Notes: generated from the letters alone by a model not told the origin. Shown: positions 1 through 9,020, counted from the stretch's first letter. The stretch: DNA of 36,199 nucleotides from Bacteroidia bacterium (GCA_025358025.1 JANYKW010000170.1:1-36199), one strand, 5' to 3'. Numbers and translations: made by a program.

Positions 1-2
1 TT

Positions 3-1232
3 ATGAATATAAAAACAAGGTTGACCCTGATGAACTTTTTGCAGTTCTTCATGTGGGGTGCGTGGCTTATCTCTTTGGGTGGATACATGATGGGGCCTCT
101 TAAATTTACAGGCGGACAGGTAGGAGGAGTTTATGCTACCATGGGGATTGCTTCCCTATTTATGCCCGGATTACTGGGAATTGTTGCCGATCGCTGGATC
201 AATGCGGAACGGGTATTGGGAATATGCCATCTGACCGGTGCAATATTACTTCTTTGGGCTTCTACCGTTACCAATCCTGTCGTTATGTATTGGGTTATGC
301 TTTTTAATGCCATGGCCTACATGCCCACGATTGCTTTGAACAGTGCCGTTTCATATAATATTCTTCTTCAGAAAGGATATGATGTGGTCAGGGATTTCCC
401 TCCGATCCGGGTTTGGGGCACTGTTGGTTTTATTTTCGCCATGTGGATCGTTGATTTGCTTGGGTGGGCCAGGAGTCCTGTTCAATTGTATGTTAGCTCA
501 TTAACTGCTCTATTTCTCGGAATATACGCTTTTACACTTCCTGCTTGTCCTCCCGCACGTGTCAAAAGGAGTGGTTCGATCTTGTCGGCCCTGGGTTTGG
601 ATGCTTTCGTTCTGTTCAAAAAGAGGAAGATGGCTGTTTTCTTTATTTTCGCCATGCTGATAGGAGCTGCACTTCAGATCACCAATACTTTTGGAGGCTC
701 CTTCCTGGACGATTTCTCAAAATTTGATTTGTATAAGGATTCATTTGCAGTAACGCACCCAAACCTGTTGCTTTCGATCTCTCAAATCTCAGAAACCCTG
801 TTTATTTTGTCAATTCCTTTCGTACTAAAAAGATTTGGCATCAAAAAAGTGATGATTATCAGCATCTTTGCATGGGTCTTAAGGTTTGGACTCTTTGGAA
901 TTGGGAATCCCGGTCACGGACTTGCCCTACTGATCCTGTCCATGATTATTTATGGAATGGCATTTGATTTTTTCAATATATCAGGCTCACTTTTTGTAGA
1001 AACAGAGGCAGAACCCGGCATCAGAGCGAGTGCTCAAGGATTGTTCATGATCATGACGAATGGTTTTGGTGCATTCCTGGGAGGAGTATCCAGTGGCTAT
1101 GTTGTTGACCTCTTTACCAAAGACGGAGTAAAAGATTGGCCCAATATCTGGTTTGTTTTTGCAGGATATGCTTTGTTACTGGGGATACTATTCCCGTTCT
1201 TATTCAAATACAAGCACGCGAGAAGGGATTAA
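3..1232 (+). CDS. Nucleoside:H+ symporter, MFS superfamily (NupG/XapB-like)
   Basis: A 409-residue inner-membrane transporter expected to import nucleosides with protons. The sequence is almost entirely hydrophobic, with about 12 predicted membrane segments. The N-terminal MNFLQFFMWGAWLISLGGYM is the hallmark opening of the nucleoside:H+ symporter family, and the length fits NupG-type proteins (about 410-420). The ATG at base 3 is taken as the true start because it begins the family signature directly; nothing upstream is visible. No neighbour in the window salvages nucleosides, so its partners may lie upstream. The stop codon sits inside one arm of a long inverted repeat (1228-1302). Family assignment is firm; nucleoside specificity is inferred from the family. 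Confidence 0.88.
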   Translation: MNIKTRLTLMNFLQFFMWGAWLISLGGYMMGPLKFTGGQVGGVYATMGIASLFMPGLLGIVADRWINAERVLGICHLTGAILLLWASTVTNPVVMYWVMLFNAMAYMPTIALNSAVSYNILLQKGYDVVRDFPPIRVWGTVGFIFAMWIVDLLGWARSPVQLYVSSLTALFLGIYAFTLPACPPARVKRSGSILSALGLDAFVLFKKRKMAVFFIFAMLIGAALQITNTFGGSFLDDFSKFDLYKDSFAVTHPNLLLSISQISETLFILSIPFVLKRFGIKKVMIISIFAWVLRFGLFGIGNPGHGLALLILSMIIYGMAFDFFNISGSLFVETEAEPGIRASAQGLFMIMTNGFGAFLGGVSSGYVVDLFTKDGVKDWPNIWFVFAGYALLLGILFPFLFKYKHARRD

Positions 1233-1302
1233 AGTGACCTAAAGAACTTATAGAACAAAAAGCCGGGAGTCCTCAACTTTAGTCTCTTTAGCTCACTTTA
1301 AT
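1228..1302. repeat. Long imperfect inverted repeat / possible transcription terminator
   Basis: Arms at 1228-1245 and 1285-1302 are reverse complements at 17 of 18 positions, ATTAAAGTGACCTAAAGA against TCTTTAGCTCACTTTAAT, with a 39-base loop. The left arm contains the stop codon of the transporter. A further CACTTTAGTCCC copy follows at about 1304-1315. It could act as a stem-loop at the transcript end, but there is no clean U-tract directly after the stem. Confidence 0.6.
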
Positions 1303-1349
1303 TCACTTTAGTCCCTTCTTTATAAATGCATCAATTCTAATTTGAGAAA

Positions 1350-3410
1350 ATGCTGAACCGACAACTACTCTCACCAGCCAGCATCGCGGTGATTGGAGCA
1401 TCCAACAATATCACCAAGCCTGGAGGTAAGATCCTGAAAAATCTTCTTGAGCATGATTTTAAAGGAAAACTTTATGCGGTCAATCATAATGATCCTTCCA
1501 TTCAGGGGGTAACCACGGTTTCATCTGTCAGGGATCTTCCTGAGGTAGAGATGGCAATCTTGGCCATCCCGGCCAAAAGCTGTATCGAAGCAGTAGCTGT
1601 CCTGGCAAAAGAGAAAAAAACCAAGGCGTTTATCATCATTTCCGGAGGATTTAGCGAGATTGGCGGTGAGGGTGCTATACTCGAGCACGAAATCGTTGAA
1701 ATGGTCAATCAATCAGAAGCATGCCTGATCGGTCCAAATTGCATTGGAATGCTTACCCATGATTATGCAGGCGTCTTCACCGAACCAATACCCCGTCTGG
1801 AACCCACCGGAGTGGATTTTGTATCCGGATCCGGAGCCACTGCAGTATTCATCATGGAATCCGCGATCCCCAAAGGACTGACCTTTTCGAGGGTAATTTC
1901 TGTTGGAAATTCAGCTCAGCTGGGCGTTGAAGAAGTATTGGAATTTTGGGATCTCAATGCAGAAAATGAATCTGAAGCCCGTGTAAAGCTGCTTTACATT
2001 GAAACCATTAACAATCCGGATAAATTCTTATATCATGCCGCTTCATTGGTAAAGAAAGGATTCAGGCTCGCTGCTATTAAGGCGGGAAGTTCAAAAGCAG
2101 GAAGCCGTGCTGCCTCTTCTCATACCGGTGCAATGGCGAGCTCGGATTCGGCAGTGGAAGCACTCTTTCGGAAGGCCGGCATCGTCAGGTGTTATGGTCG
2201 CGAAGAGCTGACAACAGTCGCCTGTGTACTGATGTCGAAACAGATGAAAGGCCGGAATATGGCCATTATCACCCATGCAGGGGGTCCGGCGGTAATGCTG
2301 ACGGATGCTTTGGAAGCCGGTGGGGTCAATATCCCAAGGATACCTGATTCACCTGTCAAACAAAGACTAAAAGAGGCTCTTTCAGCAGGTTCATCGGTCG
2401 AAAATCCGATCGACTTCCTTGCTACCGGAACAGCAGAGCAGCTCGATATCATTATTGATACCTGTGAGAATGAACTGGATAATATTGATGGCATGGCAGT
2501 TATTTTTGGCAGTCCCGGCCTGACTTCTGTAAAAGATGTATATAAGGTCCTTGACAGGAAGATGAAGCAATGCAAAAAACCCATTTACCCGATCCTGCCC
2601 TCCGTGATGAATGTAAAGAAGGATCTGGCCTATTTTCTCTCGCATGGGAATGTGAACTTTCCTGATGAAGTGCTTTTGGGTAAGGCTCTCACCCGCGTAA
2701 AACTGACTCCCAAACCATCCGGTCAGGAAATCTTTCTGGATGGAGTGGATGTTCCCTGTATTCGCAGAATCATCGAAAGCTGTCCGAATGGCTATCTTAC
2801 ACCTGACCTGATCGGGCAACTTCTTGCTGCAGCCTCGATCCCCTTTGTGAAAGAGATCGTTTCTAAAACAGAAGCGGAGGCACTAAATGCAGCAAAAGAT
2901 ATTGGATTTCCGCTGGTAATGAAAGTAGTTGGTCCTCTACATAAAACGGATGTTGGTGGGGTCACTCTGAATGTCAGGTCATTAGAAATGGTAAGCATTG
3001 AATTTAACCGGATGATGCGGATAAAACATACTTCAGCAGTTTTATTGGCCGAACAGGCTGAAGGAGTTGAACTTTTTCTGGGGGCAAACTATGAACCAAA
3101 ATTTGGCCACGTGATATTGTGCGGAATCGGTGGAATATTTGTGGAAGTTTTGAAAGATACCACCTCAGGACTGGCTCCTCTCTCCTTTGAAGAGGCCAAA
3201 TCAATGATCCGTAACCTGAAAGCCTATCCAATCATCAAAGGTTTTAGGGGCAAATCAGGAGTAAATCGTAAGAAATTCGCAGAAATCATGGTACGCCTCT
3301 CCTCCATGCTCCGGTTTGCAACCGAAATAAAAGAGATGGATATCAATCCCCTGATGGGCAAAGGAGATAAAATTGTAGCCGTGGATGCGAGAATCAGGAT
3401 AGAGAAATGA
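1350..3410 (+). CDS. ADP-forming acetate/acyl-CoA ligase, alpha-beta fusion
   Basis: Cytosolic enzyme expected to interconvert acyl-CoA + ADP + Pi with acid + ATP + CoA, yielding ATP by substrate-level phosphorylation during fermentation. The 686-residue chain has the fused alpha-then-beta order. An N-terminal CoA-binding Rossmann domain carries VIGASNN (residues 14-20). The succinyl-CoA-ligase-like domains follow, with the phospho-histidine motif SSHTGAMA (His258). A C-terminal ATP-grasp domain from about residue 465 contains LVMKVVGPLHKTDVGGV. The length matches fused ACD enzymes (about 680-700). Substrate (acetate, aryl or branched acids) cannot be read from sequence. It stands alone between the transporter and the radical SAM gene. 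The start follows AATTTGAGAAA with no Shine-Dalgarno sequence. Confidence 0.9.
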   Translation: MLNRQLLSPASIAVIGASNNITKPGGKILKNLLEHDFKGKLYAVNHNDPSIQGVTTVSSVRDLPEVEMAILAIPAKSCIEAVAVLAKEKKTKAFIIISGGFSEIGGEGAILEHEIVEMVNQSEACLIGPNCIGMLTHDYAGVFTEPIPRLEPTGVDFVSGSGATAVFIMESAIPKGLTFSRVISVGNSAQLGVEEVLEFWDLNAENESEARVKLLYIETINNPDKFLYHAASLVKKGFRLAAIKAGSSKAGSRAASSHTGAMASSDSAVEALFRKAGIVRCYGREELTTVACVLMSKQMKGRNMAIITHAGGPAVMLTDALEAGGVNIPRIPDSPVKQRLKEALSAGSSVENPIDFLATGTAEQLDIIIDTCENELDNIDGMAVIFGSPGLTSVKDVYKVLDRKMKQCKKPIYPILPSVMNVKKDLAYFLSHGNVNFPDEVLLGKALTRVKLTPKPSGQEIFLDGVDVPCIRRIIESCPNGYLTPDLIGQLLAAASIPFVKEIVSKTEAEALNAAKDIGFPLVMKVVGPLHKTDVGGVTLNVRSLEMVSIEFNRMMRIKHTSAVLLAEQAEGVELFLGANYEPKFGHVILCGIGGIFVEVLKDTTSGLAPLSFEEAKSMIRNLKAYPIIKGFRGKSGVNRKKFAEIMVRLSSMLRFATEIKEMDINPLMGKGDKIVAVDARIRIEK

Positions 3411-3464
3411 GTGATGAGTTATGAGTTCAAAATGTTGTAATTTCGCTGGCATTAGATTTCAAAC

Positions 3465-5300
3465 TTGAGTAATTATAAACTACATGACTGGTTGCCCACT
3501 ACCATCAAAGAGGTAAGGGCTTTGGGATGGGATGAGCCGGATGTAGTCCTCTTCTCCGGAGATGCCTATGTGGATCATCCTTCATTTGGTGCAGCTGTTA
3601 TAGGCCGTTTATTGCAACGTGAAGGATTGAAGGTTGCCATCGTACCTCAGCCAAATTGGCAGGATGATCTGCGCGATTTCAAAAAAATGGGAAAGCCACG
3701 ACTATTTTTTGCCATCACTGCCGGATGCATGGATTCTATGGTGAACCATTATACCGCCAACAGACGCAAACGGTCAAACGATGCCTATACTCCGGGCGAC
3801 AGGGCCGGTGCGCGTCCTGATTATGCCACCATTGTCTATTCCAATATCATCAGGAAATTTTACCCGGATGTACCATTGATTATTGGTGGCATTGAAGCCT
3901 CCTTGCGCCGCACAACACATTACGACTATTGGTCTGATCAGCTCAAACCAAGTATTTTAGTTGACAGTCAGGCGGATATGCTATTTTACGGGATGGGGGA
4001 AAAATCGCTCCTTCAATTTGTGGACCAAACAAGAAACGGCAAACAGCTGGAGGAGTTGAGAGATATTCCTCAAACCGCATTTTTGATCCCGAAAGATCAG
4101 GCTGTTCCTTTACATCCATTGTGGAAGGAACATGAGCTTTTCGGCTTTGAAGCCTGCAAGGCAGAGAAAATCAATTATGCAAGGAATTTCAAAATCATCG
4201 AAGAGGAATCTAACCTGATGGAGCCTGATACCCGGCTCATTCAACTCCATGGAGATCATAAAGTAGTTATAAATCCGGCGTGGCCACCACTTTCTACCGA
4301 TGAAGCCGATCGTTTCAGTGACCTGCCTTTCACCCGGCTTCCACATCCAAAATATAACGGAAAGGGAACCATACCTGCCTACGAAATGATCAGGCACTCC
4401 ATCAACATTCATAGGGGGTGTTTCGGAGGCTGTGGCTTCTGCACGATCTCCGCCCATCAGGGAAAATTCATCGCATCACGATCAGAGGAATCTGTTATGC
4501 GCGAAGTAGATCAGGTTGTAAAAATGCCTGATTTCAAAGGATATATCTCTGATCTTGGGGGGCCTTCCGCCAACATGTACAAGATGGAGGGAATCCACCA
4601 TGCCATGTGCCAGGATTGCATAAGGCCCTCGTGTATCTTCCCGTCTATTTGTAAGAATCTGAATACTGACCATCGGCCTATGACAAGGCTTTACAACAAG
4701 GTCGCAGCAGCTGTAGGTGTTAAAAAAGCGTTTATCGGCAGTGGCATCCGTTACGACATTGCCTTTCACAAGGTCAAAGATGAGCAGATCAACAAAGGCA
4801 ACCTGGAATACATGGATCAGGTGATCGGGAAACATGTGTCGGGACGTCTGAAAGTCGCTCCCGAACATACTGCGGATCAGGTGCTCACCATCATGCGGAA
4901 ACCATCCTTTTCACAATTCGCTGAACTCAAGAGGTTCTTTGACAAAACGAATGAGAAATATGGATTAAAACAACAACTCATACCCTATTTTATCTCAAGT
5001 CATCCGGGAAGCAATGTCGAAGCAATGGCTGATCTTGCTGCCAAAACCAAGGAATTGAACTTTAAGCTGGAGCAGGTTCAGGACTTCACCCCTACCCCTA
5101 TGACCTTGGCTACTGTGATATATTATTCTGGTTATCATCCATATACATTAGAAAAAGTCTATACTGCAAAGACAGCAGAACAGAAACAGGCACAGCGGAA
5201 ATTTTTCTTTTGGTATAAAAACGAAAACAGAAGGGAGCTCATCGCTGAGCTTCGCAAAATTGGCAGACCCGATCTGGAAAAGATCCTTTTTAACAAATAA
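3465..5300 (+). CDS. ygiQ: YgiQ family radical SAM protein
   Basis: A 611-residue radical SAM enzyme of the YgiQ family, whose physiological reaction is not established. The [4Fe-4S] cluster motif is CFGGCGFC, a CX3CX2C pattern with Cys319, Cys323 and Cys326, and sits after a long N-terminal domain typical of YgiQ. Other family stretches include LIIGGIEASLRRTTHYDYW (residues 138-156) and KVAPEHT near residue 465. The start is a TTG at 3465; the next codons (SNYKLHDWLPTT) align with the usual N terminus and no in-frame ATG lies close upstream. Just before it, 3410-3428 contains small GATGAGTTATGAGTT-like repeats. The gene ends 42 bases before rhaB, on the same strand. Confidence 0.9.
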   Translation: MSNYKLHDWLPTTIKEVRALGWDEPDVVLFSGDAYVDHPSFGAAVIGRLLQREGLKVAIVPQPNWQDDLRDFKKMGKPRLFFAITAGCMDSMVNHYTANRRKRSNDAYTPGDRAGARPDYATIVYSNIIRKFYPDVPLIIGGIEASLRRTTHYDYWSDQLKPSILVDSQADMLFYGMGEKSLLQFVDQTRNGKQLEELRDIPQTAFLIPKDQAVPLHPLWKEHELFGFEACKAEKINYARNFKIIEEESNLMEPDTRLIQLHGDHKVVINPAWPPLSTDEADRFSDLPFTRLPHPKYNGKGTIPAYEMIRHSINIHRGCFGGCGFCTISAHQGKFIASRSEESVMREVDQVVKMPDFKGYISDLGGPSANMYKMEGIHHAMCQDCIRPSCIFPSICKNLNTDHRPMTRLYNKVAAAVGVKKAFIGSGIRYDIAFHKVKDEQINKGNLEYMDQVIGKHVSGRLKVAPEHTADQVLTIMRKPSFSQFAELKRFFDKTNEKYGLKQQLIPYFISSHPGSNVEAMADLAAKTKELNFKLEQVQDFTPTPMTLATVIYYSGYHPYTLEKVYTAKTAEQKQAQRKFFFWYKNENRRELIAELRKIGRPDLEKILFNK

Positions 5301-5342
5301 AGACAAGACTAAATTTTTGATTGTTGTAAATTTTAATGATGT

Positions 5343-6815
5343 ATGAGTACGAGTAATTTTTTGGCATTCGATCTTGGCGCCTCTTCGGGAAGAGCCATGC
5401 TTGGGACAATTGCAAACCTGCGACTTAATCTTACAGAGATCCATCGCTTCGAGAACAGAATGGTTGAAATTGACAATCATTTTTACTGGAACATCTTCTC
5501 TATTTTTGACGAGTTGAAAACCGGACTAAAAAAGTGTATTCTCGATTTTGGGGTTCAACCCGATTCTATTGCCATTGATACCTGGGGGGTGGATTTTGCC
5601 TTCGTTGACAAGGATGGAATGATTGCTGCCCTCCCGTTTGCTTACCGCGACCACCGGACCGACCATGCCATGCAGGAGCTTTTTCAGATCATACCCAAAG
5701 AAGAGCTTTATACCATCACAGGAATCCAGCTTATGCAGTTCAACTCAATATTTCAGCTTTTTGTCAACCACAGAGACCAAGTCCCTCAATACGAAGTAGC
5801 CAGAGAACTGCTTTTCATGCCAGATGCCCTCTCCTACCTTTTCTGCGGAATAAAGAAGAATGAATTTTCAATTGCCTCTACTTCCCAATTACTAAAGCCT
5901 GGAAAACTGGAATATGAGGAAAAAATATTCGAACGCCTGGGAATAAATAAAAATCTTATGCAGGAGATCGTCCTGCCAGGAACAATCCTGGGCATGATCA
6001 AACCCGAAATTCAAAAAGAGACTGGCAGCAAAGAAATTCCGGTTATCGCAGTCGCTTCACACGATACTGCTTCGGCCATCGCATCTGTACCAGCTTCAGG
6101 GAAAAACTGGGCCTATATCAGCTCCGGCACATGGTCTCTCATGGGTATAGAATCTGACAAACCGCTTATTTCCAAAGAAATACTTGACCTTAACTTCACC
6201 AATGAGGGAGGAGTTGAAGGAACTACCCGCTTCCTCAAAAATATCATGGGTATGTGGTTGCTTCAGGAGTGCAGAAGGATTTGGTCGCAGAAAGTCAGCT
6301 ATTCCTGGAATGAAATGGTTGAATTAAGTATCCTTGCACAACCTTTTAAATGTCTGATAGATCCCGATGATTCAACTTTTCTCAATCCCGAAAGTATGCC
6401 CGACGCTATACGTGATTTTTGCCTGAACAGCAGCCAACCGGTTCCGGAAACGCATGGAGAATACATTCGTTGTATCTTCGAGAGTTTGGCATTGAAATAC
6501 AGGTTCACACTCGAATCGATCCTCTCAGTCTCTAGTCAGCCAATCGAAAAAATCCATCTGATCGGAGGGGGTGCCAATAACGAGCTGCTTTGCCAATATA
6601 GTGCCAATGCCATTGGATTGCCCGTTATCGCAGGCCCTACAGAAGCCACAGCGATTGGTAACATTCTCCTGCAGGCCAGGGCGATGAACACCATATCCTC
6701 CCTGGAGGAGATCCGGTTAATGGTTGAAAACTCATTTCACACCAAAAGATTCGAACCGGAGGATCATACAAGCTGGTTGCTTCAACTTGAAAGATTCAAA
6801 AAAATACTCCTTTGA
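5343..6815 (+). CDS. rhaB: Rhamnulokinase (FGGY family)
   Basis: Cytosolic sugar kinase expected to phosphorylate L-rhamnulose to L-rhamnulose-1-phosphate in rhamnose breakdown. The 490-residue length matches RhaB. The N-terminal ATPase motif DLGASSGR is at residues 10-17, followed by AIDTWGVDFAF. The catalytic-Asp region VASHDTASA is near residue 240, AYISSGTWSLMG follows, and the C-terminal nucleotide-binding GGGANN is present. These points favour rhamnulokinase over fuculokinase or xylulokinase. No rhaA, rhaD or rhaT is in the window, so the pathway is either elsewhere or the substrate is related, for example fuculose released by the fucosidase at 16.9-18.1 kb. A 42-base gap follows the radical SAM gene; cotranscription is possible. 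Confidence 0.88.
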   Translation: MSTSNFLAFDLGASSGRAMLGTIANLRLNLTEIHRFENRMVEIDNHFYWNIFSIFDELKTGLKKCILDFGVQPDSIAIDTWGVDFAFVDKDGMIAALPFAYRDHRTDHAMQELFQIIPKEELYTITGIQLMQFNSIFQLFVNHRDQVPQYEVARELLFMPDALSYLFCGIKKNEFSIASTSQLLKPGKLEYEEKIFERLGINKNLMQEIVLPGTILGMIKPEIQKETGSKEIPVIAVASHDTASAIASVPASGKNWAYISSGTWSLMGIESDKPLISKEILDLNFTNEGGVEGTTRFLKNIMGMWLLQECRRIWSQKVSYSWNEMVELSILAQPFKCLIDPDDSTFLNPESMPDAIRDFCLNSSQPVPETHGEYIRCIFESLALKYRFTLESILSVSSQPIEKIHLIGGGANNELLCQYSANAIGLPVIAGPTEATAIGNILLQARAMNTISSLEEIRLMVENSFHTKRFEPEDHTSWLLQLERFKKILL

Positions 6816-6937
6816 GACTTAGCAGCTGTCAATAGAGACAATGATGCACGACTGCTGTTTGGTCTGTAATTAGTGGAGTTTTACCCCGTTTTTAGTATCA
6901 TTCATTGAAATGAGTCACAAAAATTAAGGAATATTTC

Positions 6938-6945
6938 TAATTTTG
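6938..6945 (+). promoter_or_regulatory. Candidate Bacteroidota -7 box (TAATTTTG)
   Basis: TAATTTTG fits the TAnnTTTG -7 consensus of the major Bacteroidota sigma factor and lies 45 bases before the first barrel gene. No convincing TTTG -33 element is at the usual distance, so this is only suggestive. Confidence 0.35.
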
Positions 6946-6989
6946 ATACGGAGAACTTATCATGTTGTGATTTTTATAAAAATATTTCA

Positions 6990-7493
6990 ATGAAACGATT
7001 TTTTTCTATCCTCTTTGTTATCGGTGTCTTGTCGATTCCTGCTTTTGCTCAACCAGCCGCACATGTATTGGGAATCCGTTTTGGCAGCGGCGGGGGATTT
7101 GGTACGGAGATATCTTATCAGCATGGTTTAACATCCATCAACAGGCTGGAACTTGATTTGGGTTTTAGAAGCGATCATGTGCATTACATGAACCAAAATT
7201 ACAATTATACCAGTTGGGGACTTACCGGTTTATACCATTGGGTAATGGATATAGATGCCGATTTTAACTGGTATTTGGGAGCCGGAGCCAAGTTGGGGTC
7301 CTGGAATTATGATCAGGGTTATGATTACAAATACAACGACGGATTGTTTCTTGCAGCTGCAGGGGACATTGGTTTGGAATACAATTTCCCTATTGGTATC
7401 CAGCTTGCCCTGAATGCACGTCCTGAATTTGCACTGATTAACTACGGAACAGTTATTAATGTTGGCCTTGCAGTACGTTACAGATTCAGATAA
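6990..7493 (+). CDS. Exported outer-membrane beta-barrel-like protein, copy 1
   Basis: No specific family recognised. The 167-residue protein starts with a clear signal peptide, MKRFFSILFVIGVLSIPAFA, with likely cleavage after AFA. The mature part is rich in Gly, Tyr and Asn, with alternating hydrophobic strands such as GTEISYQHGLTS and YHWVMDIDADFNWYLGAGA, and it ends in AVRYRFR. This resembles small 8-stranded outer-membrane barrels of the OmpW/opacity/porin-like type. It is followed 43 bases later by a close paralogue (7537-8046), a local duplication. Outer-membrane location is inferred from strand pattern and the aromatic C-terminal region; function is unknown. Confidence 0.7.
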   Translation: MKRFFSILFVIGVLSIPAFAQPAAHVLGIRFGSGGGFGTEISYQHGLTSINRLELDLGFRSDHVHYMNQNYNYTSWGLTGLYHWVMDIDADFNWYLGAGAKLGSWNYDQGYDYKYNDGLFLAAAGDIGLEYNFPIGIQLALNARPEFALINYGTVINVGLAVRYRFR

Positions 7494-7536
7494 CTAAAAA
7501 AACGAACAGTGTTGCCATCATTTTAAAAATCATCCG

Positions 7537-8046
7537 ATGAGACGAAACTTTTTTATTTTCGTATTGATTTTCATGTTTGTCAATGCTGCCCCTGCCCAGA
7601 TCCCAAAACATGCAGCGGGTTTACGTTACGGTACAGTTTACGGCCTGGGAACAGAGATCTCCTACCAGCATGGTCTGACTTCCAAAAACCGCCTGGAATT
7701 TGACTTTGGCTTTACCAGCAGATATGAATACATCAATGGTTTAAAGCAAGACTACAACAGCTGGGCGCTTAACGGACTTTATCACTGGGTCTGGAAACTC
7801 AGCGAGGGACTTAACTGGTATGCAGGAGTGGGCGCCAAAATAGGTTTCTGGAGCTCGAGTCAGAAATATGACTCCAGATACAACAACGGTTTTTTTCTTT
7901 CCGCTTTAGGTGATACCGGGATTGAGTACTCTTTCCCAGGGGGTATTCAACTCGGATTAAATGCCAGGCCAGAAGTAGGACTCTACAATCAGGGTATTGG
8001 TGTGAATGTGGGTTTTGCCCTGCGCTATCAATTCAAGTCAAATTAA
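7537..8046 (+). CDS. Exported outer-membrane beta-barrel-like protein, copy 2
   Basis: A 169-residue paralogue of the preceding gene, sharing GTEISYQHGLTS, NRLE, NGLYHWV and LNARPE blocks throughout. The signal peptide MRRNFFIFVLIFMFVNAAPAQ likely ends near APA. The mature chain is beta-rich and ends in ALRYQFKSN. The two copies have diverged mostly in predicted loops such as YEYINGLKQDYN versus VHYMNQNYNYT, as seen when surface loops vary. Only 6 bases separate its stop from the small LysO subunit, so it may be cotranscribed with the lysO pair. Function unknown. Confidence 0.7.
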   Translation: MRRNFFIFVLIFMFVNAAPAQIPKHAAGLRYGTVYGLGTEISYQHGLTSKNRLEFDFGFTSRYEYINGLKQDYNSWALNGLYHWVWKLSEGLNWYAGVGAKIGFWSSSQKYDSRYNNGFFLSALGDTGIEYSFPGGIQLGLNARPEVGLYNQGIGVNVGFALRYQFKSN

Positions 8047-8052
8047 TTCCGG

Positions 8053-8331
8053 ATGATCAACATATTAATTGTTCTTTCAACGGGGATCCTGATTGGTTTC
8101 CTTATCGTCAAAAGACCAAAACTCCATCAACTCAACAACAATCTGCTGAGCTGGGCTATCTACCTGCTCCTCTTTCTACTCGGCATATCTGTAGGTACCA
8201 ATAAGGAAATGATCCAAAACATGGGTAAAATTGGTTATGAGGCCATAGCCATTGCGATTGCATCGATTGCTGGTAGTGTGTTTCTCTCCGCTCTTCTCTT
8301 TAAGTTTTTATTCAAACCAGATGCGAAGTAG
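8053..8331 (+). CDS. LysO family transporter, small N-terminal subunit
   Basis: A 92-residue membrane protein with three hydrophobic segments corresponding to the N-terminal part of the lysine exporter LysO (DUF340). The motif LLFLLGISVGTNKEMI is repeated in the next gene as LLMFLAGVSIGSDKN, as expected of the internally duplicated full-length protein. In single-chain LysO these two parts are fused; in Bacteroidota they are commonly two adjacent genes. It overlaps the next gene by 11 bases (ATG at 8321, stop at 8329-8331), indicating translational coupling and probable 1:1 assembly in the inner membrane. Confidence 0.8.
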   Translation: MINILIVLSTGILIGFLIVKRPKLHQLNNNLLSWAIYLLLFLLGISVGTNKEMIQNMGKIGYEAIAIAIASIAGSVFLSALLFKFLFKPDAK

Positions 8332-8935
8332 CCTGATAATCTTTGCTTTCTTTGTTGCAGGAATATTAGCCGGACGCTCAGGAATGTTACCTGCAGGGTT
8401 TGATTTTGATAAATTTGGGAGCATTGCGCTCTTTCTCCTGATGTTCCTTGCCGGTGTCAGTATCGGAAGTGACAAAAACTCCTGGAAAGTACTGGCCACA
8501 CACAACTATAAAATCATCTGGATCCCGGTTGCCATTGTGATTGGGACACTTGCAGGCTCCGCTCTTGTTGTTCTGATTGTACCCGCCCTCACCCTGAGGG
8601 AATCATTGGCAGTTGGTGCCGGGTTTGGGTATTACAGTCTTTCCAGCGTCTTTATCACGCACCTTCACAGTCAGAGCCTGGGGGTGGTCGCCCTCTTATC
8701 TAATATTTTCAGAGAAGTAGCAACTTTACTTGCTACACCTATCCTGGTAAGATATTTTGGCAATCTGGCAGGTATTGCATCCGGAGGTGCAACAGCTATG
8801 GATACTACCCTGCCCGTCATCAGCAAGTACTCCGGAAAATCCTACGCCATCATTGCAGTGTTTAGCGGTATATTTCTGACTGTACTGGTTCCTTTCCTGG
8901 TAACTTTCATACTCACTTTTAGGATAAAAGGATAA
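8321..8935 (+). CDS. lysO: Lysine exporter LysO family protein, large C-terminal subunit
   Basis: Inner-membrane protein of 204 residues forming the larger part of a LysO-type exporter for lysine or toxic lysine analogues. The start is placed at 8321 (MRSSLIIFAFFVAG) rather than the longer in-frame ATG at 8252. This start opens directly into the first membrane segment, and the extra 23 residues would lie wholly within the coding region of the small subunit. Conserved blocks include LLMFLAGVSIGSD, GAGFGYYSLSSVFI and DTTLPVISKYSGKSYAIIAVFSG, which matches the acidic, Ser-rich LysO core. The last codons merge into the GGATAAA tandem repeat, so the C-terminal RIKG is encoded by repeat sequence. 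Confidence 0.85.
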   Translation: MRSSLIIFAFFVAGILAGRSGMLPAGFDFDKFGSIALFLLMFLAGVSIGSDKNSWKVLATHNYKIIWIPVAIVIGTLAGSALVVLIVPALTLRESLAVGAGFGYYSLSSVFITHLHSQSLGVVALLSNIFREVATLLATPILVRYFGNLAGIASGGATAMDTTLPVISKYSGKSYAIIAVFSGIFLTVLVPFLVTFILTFRIKG

Positions 8936-9020
8936 GGGATAAAGTAAAGGATAAAGGATTAAGGATAAAGGATTAAGGATAAGAGGATAAAGGATAAAGG
9001 ATAAAGGATAAAGGATAAAG
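8921..9020. repeat. Tandem GGATAAA heptamer tract
   Basis: About 100 bases of degenerate 7-bp repeats. Five perfect GGATAAA units run from 8985 to 9019, preceded by variants (GGATTAA, GGATAAG and similar). The tract starts inside the final codons of lysO and fills the space before the convergent thioesterase gene. Confidence 0.95.

Noticed and set aside
2192-2819. Overlapping minus-strand frames of 130 and 142 codons inside the acyl-CoA ligase gene
   Set aside because: They lie wholly inside a well-supported gene on the opposite strand and show no family features.
8252-8320. Longer start for the LysO large subunit
   Set aside because: It lies within the small subunit coding region and adds a Phe/Leu/Cys-rich stretch not expected in the family; the 8321 ATG opens directly into the first membrane segment.
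8921-9020. CRISPR or coding interpretation of the GGATAAA tract
   Set aside because: It is a simple 7-bp tandem repeat with no spacers; the minus-strand frame through it (8726-9028) is only a repeat translation overlapping lysO.
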